Of a stretch of 14,915 nt of DNA, positions 6,680-14,915 are shown one piece after another. Below the pieces are notes generated by a model. It was given only the letters and a program-made list of their open reading frames with translations. It did no database searches and had not been told where the DNA came from. Numbering within the stretch: the first letter of the stretch is position 1; each line of letters begins with the position of its first letter. The stretch is from positions 1 to 14,915 of the forward strand of contig JAJPYW010000165.1 in NCBI GenBank assembly GCA_021204715.1, read 5' to 3'. Made by a program: the position numbers and the translations under genes. The stretch comes from Prevotellaceae bacterium. Lineage in GTDB: Bacteria; Bacteroidota; Bacteroidia; Bacteroidales; Bacteroidaceae.

Positions 6680-8008
6680 ATGACCAATCCAAACGCCTTC
6701 CAAAACAAATGCGCGGTGTATTACACTTTGGGCTGCAAGCTGAACTTCGCCGAGAGTTCCGCCATAGGACGCACGTTGCGCGAAGCCGGCATACGCACGG
6801 CGCGTAAAGGAGAGCAGGCGGACATTTGCGTGATAAACACCTGTACGGTCACCGAAGTGGCCGACCACAAGTGCCGTCAAGCCATCCACCGGTTGGCGAA
6901 ACAACACCCCGGTGCCTTTGTCGTGGTGACGGGTTGCTATGCGCAACTCAAGCCCGGCACGTTGGCAAGGATTGAAGGCGTGGACTTGATACTCGGTACA
7001 GAAGAAAAAGGAGAACTGTTACGCTACTTGAACGACGGATTGCAGAAGCGCGGGAGTGGAGAGGTACACACCTCCACATGGAAAGAAATCCGTTCATTCT
7101 CCCCCTCCTGTGCCCGGGGCGACCGCACACGCTTCTTCCTGAAAGTACAAGACGGCTGTGATTACTTCTGCACCTACTGCACCATCCCTTTCGCCCGTGG
7201 CCGCAGCCGCAACGGTTCCATCGCCTCATTGGTGGAACAAGCGCGGCAAGCCGCTGCCGAAGGAGGCAAGGAGATTGTCTTGACGGGCGTGAACATCGGC
7301 GACTTCGGCCGCACTACCGGCGAGACATTCCTCGATTTGGTAAAAGCGTTGGACGATGTGGACGGCATTGAACGATACCGCATCTCCTCTCTCGAACCAA
7401 ACCTGCTCACCGAAGCGCTCATCGACTATGTGGCCGCTTCCCGCCACTTCATGCCCCATTTCCACCTGCCGCTCCAAGCCGGTAGCGACAAAGTGCTCAA
7501 ACTGATGCACCGCCGTTACGACACGGCCTTGTTCGCATCGAAAGTGGCACACATCAAGCACGTGATACCCGATGCTTTCATCGGGGTGGATGTCATAGTA
7601 GGTACAAGAGGAGAGACCGGCGCGTGTTTCGAGCAAGGCTACCGCTTCATCGAGGGCCTTGACGTGACGCAACTCCACGTGTTCAGCTACTCCGAGCGTC
7701 CGGGCACGCAAGCCCTCCGCATAGAGCACGAAGTCTCCCCTGCGGAGAAACACGAACGCAGCCGGCGTTTGCTTAATCTCTCCGACATGAAATGGAAGGC
7801 CTTTTATGCCAAGCACGTCGGCCGGGTAATGCCGGTACTGTTGGAACGCTCCAAGCCCGGCATGCCCATGCACGGTTTCACCCCCAACTACATCCGTGTG
7901 GAAGTGCCGCGCGACGAAACCTTGGACAACCGGGTGGTGCAGGTGGAACTCACCGGATTCAACAATGACGGCACGGCGCTCACGGGACGACTGACACAGA
8001 ACGGATAA
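6680..8008 (+). CDS. mtaB: tRNA N6-threonylcarbamoyladenosine methylthiotransferase (MtaB)
   Basis: Radical-SAM enzyme that adds a methylthio group to t6A at position 37 of ANN-decoding tRNAs, giving ms2t6A. The domains are in the family order. The N-terminal UPF0004 domain has its three cluster cysteines, C19 (in TLGCKLNFAES), C55 (INTCTVT) and C86 (TGCYAQ). The radical SAM domain has C160, C164 and C167 in GCDYFCTYCTIPFARGRSR. A C-terminal TRAM-like segment covers about 375-440. TLGCKLN at the start favours MtaB over MiaB or RimO. The 442 residues are normal for the family. It lies 37 bases after the repeat-protein gene and 20 before the glycosyltransferase; its place among envelope genes is probably just operon sharing. 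Confidence 0.93.
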   Translation: MTNPNAFQNKCAVYYTLGCKLNFAESSAIGRTLREAGIRTARKGEQADICVINTCTVTEVADHKCRQAIHRLAKQHPGAFVVVTGCYAQLKPGTLARIEGVDLILGTEEKGELLRYLNDGLQKRGSGEVHTSTWKEIRSFSPSCARGDRTRFFLKVQDGCDYFCTYCTIPFARGRSRNGSIASLVEQARQAAAEGGKEIVLTGVNIGDFGRTTGETFLDLVKALDDVDGIERYRISSLEPNLLTEALIDYVAASRHFMPHFHLPLQAGSDKVLKLMHRRYDTALFASKVAHIKHVIPDAFIGVDVIVGTRGETGACFEQGYRFIEGLDVTQLHVFSYSERPGTQALRIEHEVSPAEKHERSRRLLNLSDMKWKAFYAKHVGRVMPVLLERSKPGMPMHGFTPNYIRVEVPRDETLDNRVVQVELTGFNNDGTALTGRLTQNG

Positions 8009-8028
8009 AATAAAAGTATAAACGCACC

Positions 8029-9132
8029 ATGGAAACGACACACAAGACGCCCGGACACGACATGGATAAAGTAGCGGTCATCATATTGAACTGGAACGGC
8101 AGGGAGACGCTCCGCACATTCCTCCCCTCGGTCGTGCGCCATTCACAAATGAAAGGGACCACCCTCTATGTTGCCGACAACGGTTCCACCGACGGTTCCG
8201 TCAAGCTGTTACAAAAAGAGTTCCCTTCGGTGCGCCTCCTTCTGTTCAAAGAAAACTTAGGCTTTGCCGAAGGATATAACCAAGCCATACAGCAAGTAGA
8301 AGCCATATATACAGTGCTGTTGAACTCTGATGTAGAAGTGACCGAAGGATGGTTGTCCCCACTTGTGAATTACATGGACACGCACCCCGAAGCAGCCGCT
8401 TGTCAGCCCAAGGTGCTCAGTTGGAAACAACGGAAGCAGTTTGAGTATGCCGGCGCTGCCGGCGGTTTCATCGACCGCTACGGTTACCCCTTCTGCAGGG
8501 GACGTCTTTTGAATACCATCGAAGAAGACAACGGACAATACGATACGCCTTGTTCCCTTTTTTGGGCGACAGGCGCCGCGCTGTGCATCCGCACGGCATG
8601 TTACCGTCAGGCAGGCGGATTGGACGGACGCTTCTTCGCACACATGGAAGAGATTGACCTCTGCTGGCGGCTCCGCGCGCGCGGCTATCTGCTGGCATGC
8701 ATACCCCAAAGCGTGGTGTACCATGTAGGTGGCGCCACATTAAGCAAGGAGAACCCACAGAAAACGTTTCTCAACTTCCGCAACAACCTCCTGATGCTCT
8801 ACAAAAACTTGCCGGCGGCAGAGTTGCGCTCTGTCATGCGCGCGCGCAGTCTGTTCGACCGGGCCGCCGCCGCTCACTACCTTTTGAAAGGACAATCCGC
8901 CAATGCCAAAGCCGTGTTGCGCGCCCGCAGGGCTTACCGTAAATTACGTCCCTCGTTCACTGCTGCAAGAGAAGAAAACCTACAAAAGGCCACCGGGCAG
9001 ACGATACCTGAACGCATACCGTTCTGCTTGCTTTGGACTTATTATTTTCATGGAAAACATCGTTTCACGCAATTAGATATACTCATAGATACTAAAACAG
9101 AAGCGGAAAAAGAAAGGCAGAGACAGAAATAA
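8029..9132 (+). CDS. Family 2 glycosyltransferase
   Basis: GT-A fold sugar transferase, similar in layout to rhamnosyltransferase-like GT2 proteins that act on surface polysaccharides. Seen: N-terminal VIILNWNG (17-24), DNGSTDGS (50-57), the metal/nucleotide-sugar site NSDVEV (99-104) in the place of the DxD motif, ATGAALCIR (180-188), and the acceptor-side HMEEIDLCWRLRARGY (205-220) with the expected E/D pair. No membrane helix is evident, so it should be cytoplasmic or peripheral at the inner membrane. The C-terminal 100 residues are basic and helical-looking (RARSLFDRAAAAHYLLKG). ATG 8062 (MDKVAVI) is an alternative start that removes 11 polar residues and may be the real one. Donor and acceptor cannot be told from sequence. 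GDP-fucose from gmd/fcl is one possible donor, but only by context. It is the last gene of the plus-strand block. Confidence 0.9.
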   Translation: METTHKTPGHDMDKVAVIILNWNGRETLRTFLPSVVRHSQMKGTTLYVADNGSTDGSVKLLQKEFPSVRLLLFKENLGFAEGYNQAIQQVEAIYTVLLNSDVEVTEGWLSPLVNYMDTHPEAAACQPKVLSWKQRKQFEYAGAAGGFIDRYGYPFCRGRLLNTIEEDNGQYDTPCSLFWATGAALCIRTACYRQAGGLDGRFFAHMEEIDLCWRLRARGYLLACIPQSVVYHVGGATLSKENPQKTFLNFRNNLLMLYKNLPAAELRSVMRARSLFDRAAAAHYLLKGQSANAKAVLRARRAYRKLRPSFTAAREENLQKATGQTIPERIPFCLLWTYYFHGKHRFTQLDILIDTKTEAEKERQRQK

Positions 9133-9187
9133 ATATATGGGAGGGGAATAAAGCCGGAACAGAAGACGATAATGCTGCCCTAACCGT

Positions 9188-9577
9188 TCACACACGCACC
9201 ACCCCGGCCGTGAACTCCTGCCTGTTGCAATGAAGCTCCACACCCGCAGCTTCCATGTCAGCCCCCATAGGCGGATTCCGTTTGGACAACTTCAATTCAA
9301 TACAGTTGATGGAAGGGAATTCAAGAAAAAGGCGCTTCACAATGCGCCCCGCCACATATTCCAACAACTTGGAAGGGACAGCCATCTCCGCTTTCACCGC
9401 TTCATACACATCGGCATAATTCACCGTATCCGCCACATTGTCTGTATAAACCGCCCGTGCCCAACCCACTTCCATACGCAAGTCCACCGTAAACTCGTTG
9501 CCCACAAGCCGCTCCTGCTCCCCCACACCATGCCGGGCAAAAAAGCGCAGGCCATTCAACACGAGCCATGCGGTCAT
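9188..9577 (-). CDS. folB: Dihydroneopterin aldolase
   Basis: Folate biosynthesis enzyme, cleaving 7,8-dihydroneopterin to 6-hydroxymethyl-dihydropterin and glycolaldehyde. The protein is 129 residues, close to the usual 120. Visible family features: GLRFFARHGVGEQER (9-23), with an acidic residue in the position of the conserved catalytic glutamate; NYADVYE (53-59), with the conserved Y54; LLEYVAG (71-77), with the pterin-anchoring E73; and KLSKRNPPM (96-104), with the catalytic lysine K99. I chose ATG 9577 because it overlaps the malQ stop as ATGA, a classic coupled arrangement, and puts the first strand at the N-terminus. A longer reading from 9601 would add 8 residues and a deeper overlap. 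The gene ends 55 bases from the converging glycosyltransferase gene. Confidence 0.92.
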   Translation of the reverse strand: MTAWLVLNGLRFFARHGVGEQERLVGNEFTVDLRMEVGWARAVYTDNVADTVNYADVYEAVKAEMAVPSKLLEYVAGRIVKRLFLEFPSINCIELKLSKRNPPMGADMEAAGVELHCNRQEFTAGVVRV

Positions 9578-12276
9578 GACACCTTCCCCCTGCCCGACCA
9601 AGTAATAAACTCCTTTATCCTACTGTTCAAATCGTCCGCACGCAAAAGTTCCTCCAACGTCAAGTGCATGCGGTAACGCCAGTAATTACGCGGATTGGCA
9701 GGTACATTGATGCGTTCATCGGCCACGTCCCCGCGGCGCCTTACGCCGTCTATCGACAACCAGTCCTGCAACGAAAGGATGCACAACATGGAGTTGCCCT
9801 GCAAGTGCCTGCGAAGCACCTCTTCACACAATTCCGGTGTAGCGACAGCCGGAGCGATGCCTACGTGTCCCAGCACCTCGTTGTAGTAACGCTGTGTCTG
9901 CCGGCCGTCCTCTTCCCACCATCCACGCAAGGTAGACATGTCGTGCGTGGAGATGGTCGAAACAGAACGGTAAGGATAGCGGTCGGGATGTCCGAACTCC
10001 TGCCCATACTCCTTGGGCATGCGCTGTATCTCCAAAGAGAGGATGTGCAAATCGTTCATCACCCAAGGCACACAACCCGGTATCATGCCCAAGTCCTCCC
10101 CGCACACCAACATACGGGTAGCCTCGGTGAGCTGCGGCAACTTCTGCATGGCCATTTCCCGCCAGAACTTGTTGTGCCGATGGTAGAAATAGTGGTCATA
10201 CAAGCGGTTGAAAGCAGCTTGCTCCTGCACGTTCAAAGAACGGAACACATAATCAAGCTGCACGCCGATGCGCGGATGGTAGCGCCGCGGATTCTTGCGG
10301 TCGGGCAAGAAAAGCACCTCGCTGATTAAAGCATAAAGCCCGTCGCGTATGCCCCGGCTCTCCTCATCTTCTTTGCCGGCAAACCAAGCTTCCACCTTGC
10401 GCTGCGTGTCAAAGCCGGGCCGCATGCGGTACAATCCCGGTTTCCCTACCGGTTCAAGGAACGAGCGCTTCACCTCCTCGGTACGGTCGCCGAAGAGTCT
10501 CTCAAGGAAAGACGCATGGATGTAAGGATGCAGGAACTCCTCGCGGAACGTCAATCCATACCCCTCAATCTCCTCGCGCGACAAAGGCAGCGCAGGCGAG
10601 AACTGCCCCAACAGTCCGTGCACGGCATGCATCGGAATCTCCCATATACGGAAGAAACCCAGTATGTGGTCAATGCGGTAAGCGTCAAAGTATCCCGCCA
10701 TCTTGCGGAAGCGCTTCATCCACCAACTGTAACCATCGCCCGCCATCACCTCCCAGTTATACGTGGGGAAGCCCCAATTCTGTCCGTTCAGCGAGAAGTC
10801 GTCGGGCGGCGCGCCTGCCTGTCCATCCATATTGAAGTAGAAAGGTTCCACCCAAGCCTCCACACTGTTGCGGTTGATGCCGATAGGTATGTCTCCTTTC
10901 AGCACCACGCCGTTGGCACGCGCGTATGCAGTAGCTGCCCGCAGTTGCAGATGCAAGTTGGACTGTATATAATAGTATAAGGAGAGTTGCCGACAAGCCT
11001 TGGAACCGGGTGCGCACAACGTCGCCACCTCTTCCGCATGGTACTCTCCGTAGCGGGGCCACCGGTGGAAGTCGGGCGTTCCGTAAAGGTCGCGCAAGTA
11101 GCTGAACGCGGCGTATGGCTCGAGCCACTCCCTGTTCGCCTCGAAGAAAGAATGGAAAGCGTCCGAAGCCAACACCCTCTCCCCTTCCTGCCGGAATATC
11201 AAGTCAAAGTACTCCCACTTCAGCTTGTTCACCGCCTCGTAATCCACCGCGGGCAAGGCGTTCAACGCCTCTCTACGCTCGTGGAAACGCTCCATCGCCT
11301 CTGCGTCATCCAACGTTCCCAATTGCTCCAAATCAACATACATGGGGTGAAACGCATAAATGGAGATGCCGTTGTAAGGATAAGAATCAGTCCACGTATG
11401 CGTCAGCGTGGTATCATTCACGGGCAGTATCTGTACCACCTGCTGGCCCGTGACGGCCGCCCAATCCACCAACCGCTTCAAGTCGCCGAAGTCGCCCACT
11501 CCATAACTCTTCTCTGAACGCAAGGAGAAGACGGGGACGGCCACGCCCGCCCCTTTCCACTTAGGCAAGGCGAAGCCGGCATAGCAGTCGCCTATTACCA
11601 ACGTCTCCCCGTCGCCGGGCCAAGGACAGTCAAGACGCCGGTTGGCACCCTCCTCCCACGCCACCGCGCGGCGTGCCTTCAATGAGTAGAGCACAAACTT
11701 GTACTCCAAAGGATATTTCAACCCGTCGGCATCAAGCGCCACCTGCCATTCCGGGAAGCACACGTCGTTCATCAAGAGCGCGCTGTCCGGGTTCCAATTG
11801 CCCAACACCGGCTGGTTGCCACATATCGCCAAGGCATAACCGCTCCCCACGCAAGGAGCGTAAGCCTTCACCTGCAATCCCCGCTTGTAAACTACGGGAG
11901 GCACGCCGCTCTTGCGGCGCGCCAGCAAGGATTCCGTAAAAGCAGAAGTATAGAAACAAGACTGTTCTGGCAAATCCTTCCAACCGTCGTACAAGCGGTA
12001 CACCTGCCCGTCGTTGTCTGCAAGGAAAAGCGTGCGCGGCAGGGCATGCCACTCGGCGCGCGTCACCTTCCCGTAGCAGCAGATCAGGTAACGGTAGTGC
12101 AACACCCGGCGGCGGGGCAACGCCACCTCCACTTCCCCTTCCCAACGGATGCCGTCCACCGTGTGCAGGGGCAGCGCCTTGCCGGGAGCGTCGTTTCCCA
12201 ACTCGGGCACGTCTCCCGCCACACGCACTTCCTCGCCCCACACCGTGCGGTATTCTATACTAAAAAACAACTTCAT
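9574..12276 (-). CDS. malQ: 4-alpha-glucanotransferase (amylomaltase) with two N-terminal starch-binding modules
   Basis: Disproportionating enzyme of GH77, moving alpha-1,4-glucan segments between maltodextrins in the cytoplasm. The product is 900 residues from ATG 12276. Two CBM20-like modules precede the catalytic domain: about 1-105 (starting MKLFFSIEYRTVWGEEV) and about 132-235, the second with the typical GNQPVLGNWNPD. The GH77 domain runs from about 245 to the end: ILPVNDTT (283-290), GDIPIGINRNS (461-471), the nucleophile D536 in DAYRIDHILG, the acid/base E727 in CGEDLGM, and the third carboxylate D779 in STHDMS. The frame can extend 9 codons to a TTG at 12303, but ATG 12276 starts directly at the first CBM20 strand and fits better. 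It lies 52 bases after nrdJ and shares ATGA with folB. Confidence 0.95.
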   Translation of the reverse strand: MKLFFSIEYRTVWGEEVRVAGDVPELGNDAPGKALPLHTVDGIRWEGEVEVALPRRRVLHYRYLICCYGKVTRAEWHALPRTLFLADNDGQVYRLYDGWKDLPEQSCFYTSAFTESLLARRKSGVPPVVYKRGLQVKAYAPCVGSGYALAICGNQPVLGNWNPDSALLMNDVCFPEWQVALDADGLKYPLEYKFVLYSLKARRAVAWEEGANRRLDCPWPGDGETLVIGDCYAGFALPKWKGAGVAVPVFSLRSEKSYGVGDFGDLKRLVDWAAVTGQQVVQILPVNDTTLTHTWTDSYPYNGISIYAFHPMYVDLEQLGTLDDAEAMERFHERREALNALPAVDYEAVNKLKWEYFDLIFRQEGERVLASDAFHSFFEANREWLEPYAAFSYLRDLYGTPDFHRWPRYGEYHAEEVATLCAPGSKACRQLSLYYYIQSNLHLQLRAATAYARANGVVLKGDIPIGINRNSVEAWVEPFYFNMDGQAGAPPDDFSLNGQNWGFPTYNWEVMAGDGYSWWMKRFRKMAGYFDAYRIDHILGFFRIWEIPMHAVHGLLGQFSPALPLSREEIEGYGLTFREEFLHPYIHASFLERLFGDRTEEVKRSFLEPVGKPGLYRMRPGFDTQRKVEAWFAGKEDEESRGIRDGLYALISEVLFLPDRKNPRRYHPRIGVQLDYVFRSLNVQEQAAFNRLYDHYFYHRHNKFWREMAMQKLPQLTEATRMLVCGEDLGMIPGCVPWVMNDLHILSLEIQRMPKEYGQEFGHPDRYPYRSVSTISTHDMSTLRGWWEEDGRQTQRYYNEVLGHVGIAPAVATPELCEEVLRRHLQGNSMLCILSLQDWLSIDGVRRRGDVADERINVPANPRNYWRYRMHLTLEELLRADDLNSRIKEFITWSGRGKVS

Positions 12277-12328
12277 CGCATTTGCCTTGAACAATGTAAA
12301 CAATCAAACTATAAGCCGCGCGTCTGCT

Positions 12329-14869
12329 TTATCCGCAACGCGAAGCCCCGCAAGTCTTGCAAATGAGGCAACCCTCTTGGTAAACGAGCGTCTGGTTGCC
12401 ACAGTTGGGACAAGTCTTTCCTTTGGCCTCGGTACCGTCCATGACATACTTCTTCAACGCGCGGCTCACGCCGTTCTTCCAGTTGTTGATGCTTTCGCTG
12501 TCAAGCTGCATGGAGTCTACCAACTTGATGACCTGCACAATGGGCATGCGGTAGCGCAGCACGCCCGATATGAGCTTGGCATAGTTCCAGTACTCCTTGT
12601 TGAACTTTTCCGACAGTCCCTCGATGGTCACTTTATAACCCCGCTTGTTCTCAAACTGGAAGTCATAGCGCTTCACGCCGTTCTCGTCCACATTCTTGAT
12701 GATATGGCCTGTGGTGACGTTCTTGGGCAGCACGATGCCCTCGTCATCGTCGAGCACACCGGTGAATATCTCGTAAGGATCGTTGTCGAGCAACCCCACG
12801 AAAGCCACCCACTTCTCCTTGTTGTTCTGGAAGCGCACCACGTCGGCCTCCAATATCTTGGGACGCACCTCCACCACGATAGGCGGCTTGCAAGGAGGCA
12901 ACTCGTCCTTCTTGTCGTTCTTTGTAGAGATAAGCACGCCCGAACGCGAACCGTCGCGGTACACCGTACAGCCCTTGCAGCCCGACTTCCAAGCCTCCAC
13001 ATAAAGTCTGTTCACCAAGTCCTCGTCCACGTTGTTGGGCAAGTTGATGGTCACGCTGATGGAATGGTCCACCCACTTCTGTATGCGCCCCTGCATCTTC
13101 ACCTTCATCAGCCAGTCCACATCGTTGGAAGTAGCCTTGTAGTAAGGCGACTGCTTTACCATCTCGTCAATCTCCTCCTGCGTGTACCGCTTGGCGGGGT
13201 TGTAGCCCTTCGCCTCCATCCACGTAACGAACTTGGGATGGAACACAATGTACTCCTCAAAAGCGTCGCCCGTGTCGTCCACGAAGTCTATGCGCACGTT
13301 GGTGTCGTTGGGGTTCACCTTGCGGCGGCGCTTGTACACCGGCAAGAACACCGGCTCTATGCCCGAAGTAGTCTGCGTCATCAAGCTCGTGGTGCCCGTA
13401 GGCGCTATGGTCAGGCAAGCGATGTTGCGGCGCCCGTACTTGGTCATCTCCTCATACAGCTGCGGGTCGGCCTCGCGCAAGCGGTTTATGAACGGGTTGT
13501 CCTTCTCCCTCTCGGCATCATAAATCTCGAACGCGCCACGCTCCTTGGCCATCTTCACCGACGAGCGGTAAGCGTTCAAGGCAATCGTCTTGTGCACCTT
13601 CACAGAGAAGTCGGTCGCCTCTTCCGTGCCATAGCGCAAGCCAAGCGCCGCCAGCATGTCGCCCTCGGCCGTGATGCCCACGCCGGTGCGCCGGCCTTGA
13701 CCGCTCTTCTTGTATATCTTCTTCCACAAAGCCGACTCCGTGCGCTTCACGTCGTCGCTCTCAGGGTCGGAAGCAATCTTCTGCATGATGCGCACAATCT
13801 TCTCGAGCTCCAAGTCTATGATGTCGTCCATGATGCGTTGCGCCAGCCCCACATGCTTCTCGAAGAGTTCAAAATCAAAGTAAGCGTCGTCTTGGAAAGG
13901 ACGCACCACGTATGAATAAAGGTTGATGGCAAGCAAGCGGCAAGAATCATACGGACACAGAGGAATCTCCCCGCAAGGATTGGTCGACACCGTGCGGTAG
14001 CCCAAGTCGGCATAGCAATCGGGCACCGACTCGCGCAGTATCGTGTCCCAGAAGAGCACGCCCGGCTCGGCCGACTTCCATGCGTTGTGCACAATCTTCT
14101 TCCACAAAGCCTGCGCGTCGATTTCCTTCTTCACTATCGGATGCTCCGAACCCACCGGATACTGCTGCACGTAAGGAAGCTTGTCGATGGCGGCCTGCAT
14201 GAACTCGTCGTCAATCTTCACCGACACGTTCGCGCCCGTCACCTTTCCTTCCGTCATCTTGGCGTCTATGAACGATTCCGAGTCAGGATGCTTGATAGAC
14301 ACACTCAGCATCAAAGCCCCGCGGCGGCCGTCCTGCGCCACCTCGCGCGTAGAGTTGGAATAACGTTCCATGAACGGCACCAAGCCCGTGGAAGTAAGCG
14401 CCGAGTTCTTCACCGGCGAGCCCTTGGGACGGATCTGCGACAAGTCGTGCCCCACGCCGCCACGCCGTTTCATCAACTGCACCTGCTCCTCGTCCACCCT
14501 GAAGATGGCACCGTAAGAATCGGCCTCGCCCTCCACGCCGATAACGAAGCAGTTGGAAAGCGAAGCAATCTGGTAATCATTCCCTATGCCCGTCATAGGG
14601 CTGCCTTGCGGCACAATGTACTTGAAGTGGTCCAACAAGTCGAACAGCTCCCGCGCGCTCATCGGATTGGCATACTTCGCCTCAATACGCGCCAGCTCAC
14701 CTGCAATGCGCCAATGCATGTCCGTGGGCGATTGCTCGTAGATGTTCCCGAAAGAATCTTTCACGGCATACTTGTTCACCCACACCCTCGCGGCCAGTTC
14801 ATCGCCTTGAAAGTATTCAAGTGCCCCTTCATACGCCTCCTTGTAAGAATAAGTTTTCTTTTCCTCCAT
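12329..14869 (-). CDS. nrdJ: Class II, adenosylcobalamin-dependent ribonucleoside-diphosphate reductase
   Basis: Reduces ribonucleotides to deoxyribonucleotides using a radical made from adenosylcobalamin, so it works with or without oxygen but needs B12. The product is 846 residues. The radical site NPCGEI gives N297, C299 and E301. C107 (SLSNCFVIG) and C310 (11 residues after C299) match the redox cysteine pair of the Thermotoga-type enzyme. PTGTTS (490-495) and SGIEPVF (502-508) are further conserved loops. Residues about 660-810 form a TSCPD-type C-terminal domain. The last 27 residues hold six cysteines (820, 823, 834, 837, 840, 845), a zinc-ribbon-like or redox-shuttle tail. The start ATG 14869 is followed by the expected N-terminus. 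Only 46 bases upstream are in the window; these are AT-rich, and a cobalamin riboswitch, if any, would lie outside. Confidence 0.95.
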   Translation of the reverse strand: MEEKKTYSYKEAYEGALEYFQGDELAARVWVNKYAVKDSFGNIYEQSPTDMHWRIAGELARIEAKYANPMSARELFDLLDHFKYIVPQGSPMTGIGNDYQIASLSNCFVIGVEGEADSYGAIFRVDEEQVQLMKRRGGVGHDLSQIRPKGSPVKNSALTSTGLVPFMERYSNSTREVAQDGRRGALMLSVSIKHPDSESFIDAKMTEGKVTGANVSVKIDDEFMQAAIDKLPYVQQYPVGSEHPIVKKEIDAQALWKKIVHNAWKSAEPGVLFWDTILRESVPDCYADLGYRTVSTNPCGEIPLCPYDSCRLLAINLYSYVVRPFQDDAYFDFELFEKHVGLAQRIMDDIIDLELEKIVRIMQKIASDPESDDVKRTESALWKKIYKKSGQGRRTGVGITAEGDMLAALGLRYGTEEATDFSVKVHKTIALNAYRSSVKMAKERGAFEIYDAEREKDNPFINRLREADPQLYEEMTKYGRRNIACLTIAPTGTTSLMTQTTSGIEPVFLPVYKRRRKVNPNDTNVRIDFVDDTGDAFEEYIVFHPKFVTWMEAKGYNPAKRYTQEEIDEMVKQSPYYKATSNDVDWLMKVKMQGRIQKWVDHSISVTINLPNNVDEDLVNRLYVEAWKSGCKGCTVYRDGSRSGVLISTKNDKKDELPPCKPPIVVEVRPKILEADVVRFQNNKEKWVAFVGLLDNDPYEIFTGVLDDDEGIVLPKNVTTGHIIKNVDENGVKRYDFQFENKRGYKVTIEGLSEKFNKEYWNYAKLISGVLRYRMPIVQVIKLVDSMQLDSESINNWKNGVSRALKKYVMDGTEAKGKTCPNCGNQTLVYQEGCLICKTCGASRCG

Positions 14870-14915
14870 GTCGATTTCTTTACTTATTATATAATGATTG
14901 TATTGTGATTGACAG

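Noticed and set aside
9133..9187. Possible bidirectional terminator between the converging glycosyltransferase and folB genes
   Set aside because: I looked for a GC stem with flanking A/T tracts and found none convincing in these 55 bases.
12277..12328. Possible separate malQ promoter (TATAGTTTG on the minus strand) in the 52-base gap after nrdJ
   Set aside because: Spacing inside the box does not fit TAnnTTTG and no upstream TTTG stands at the right distance. Read-through from nrdJ is equally likely.
12149..13915. Very long plus-strand open frame (588 codons) opposite nrdJ and the 5' end of malQ
   Set aside because: It runs antisense to two clearly recognised genes, has no family-like motif, and its composition rich in H, L, V and R is that of a reverse-strand shadow of biased codons.
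14087..14908. Plus-strand open frame of 273 codons opposite the start of nrdJ
   Set aside because: Same reason: antisense to conserved nrdJ codons, with histidine/arginine-rich shadow composition.
14870..14915. Promoter or cobalamin riboswitch for nrdJ
   Set aside because: Only 46 AT-rich bases are present, too few to hold or show a riboswitch, and no TAnnTTTG box is seen.

Overview
The window looks like a chromosomal piece of a Bacteroidales bacterium, probably Bacteroides or Phocaeicola-like, with roughly balanced GC. The reasons are the family content (a glucanotransferase with paired starch-binding modules, Bacteroides-style LptF/G permease, B12-dependent ribonucleotide reductase), near-absence of Shine-Dalgarno sequences, and a -7 box of the Bacteroides type (TAnnTTTG) before the second gene. 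It is packed with ordinary-looking genes. I found no tRNA, rRNA, CRISPR array, transposase, toxin-antitoxin pair or phage gene, and no gene-free stretch over 70 bases.

Layout. Plus strand, 70-9132: an LptF/LptG-family permease with an unusual repetitive N-terminal extension. After a 69-base gap with a promoter candidate there follows a tight six-gene run: gmd, fcl, an acyl-CoA ligase-like AMP-binding protein, an outer-membrane-type protein with 16-residue repeats, the tRNA methylthiotransferase mtaB, and a family 2 glycosyltransferase. Gaps between the six are 4 to 37 bases, so one transcript is likely. Minus strand, 14869-9188: class II ribonucleotide reductase nrdJ, then malQ, then folB, whose start codon overlaps the malQ stop codon. 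The two blocks converge at 9133-9187.

How the genes work together. gmd and fcl make GDP-L-fucose from GDP-mannose. The permease would extract lipopolysaccharide from the inner membrane, and the glycosyltransferase is of a type that builds surface glycans, so the left half has a cell-envelope flavour, with the repeat protein as a candidate outer-membrane component. mtaB and the minus-strand genes are housekeeping: tRNA modification, dNTP supply, maltodextrin use and folate synthesis.

Most worth a second look: (1) bases 1-55 are an exact in-frame copy of 493-547 inside the permease gene, either a tandem duplication of the first membrane segment or a contig-end artefact of a 55-mer assembly graph; (2) the permease carries about 80 residues of basic 7- and 14-residue repeats not expected in LptF/G; (3) the AMP-binding enzyme appears to have serine where the catalytic A10 lysine normally sits; (4) the outer-membrane-type protein has nine strictly regular 16-residue repeats. 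No wholly new multi-gene system is evident.
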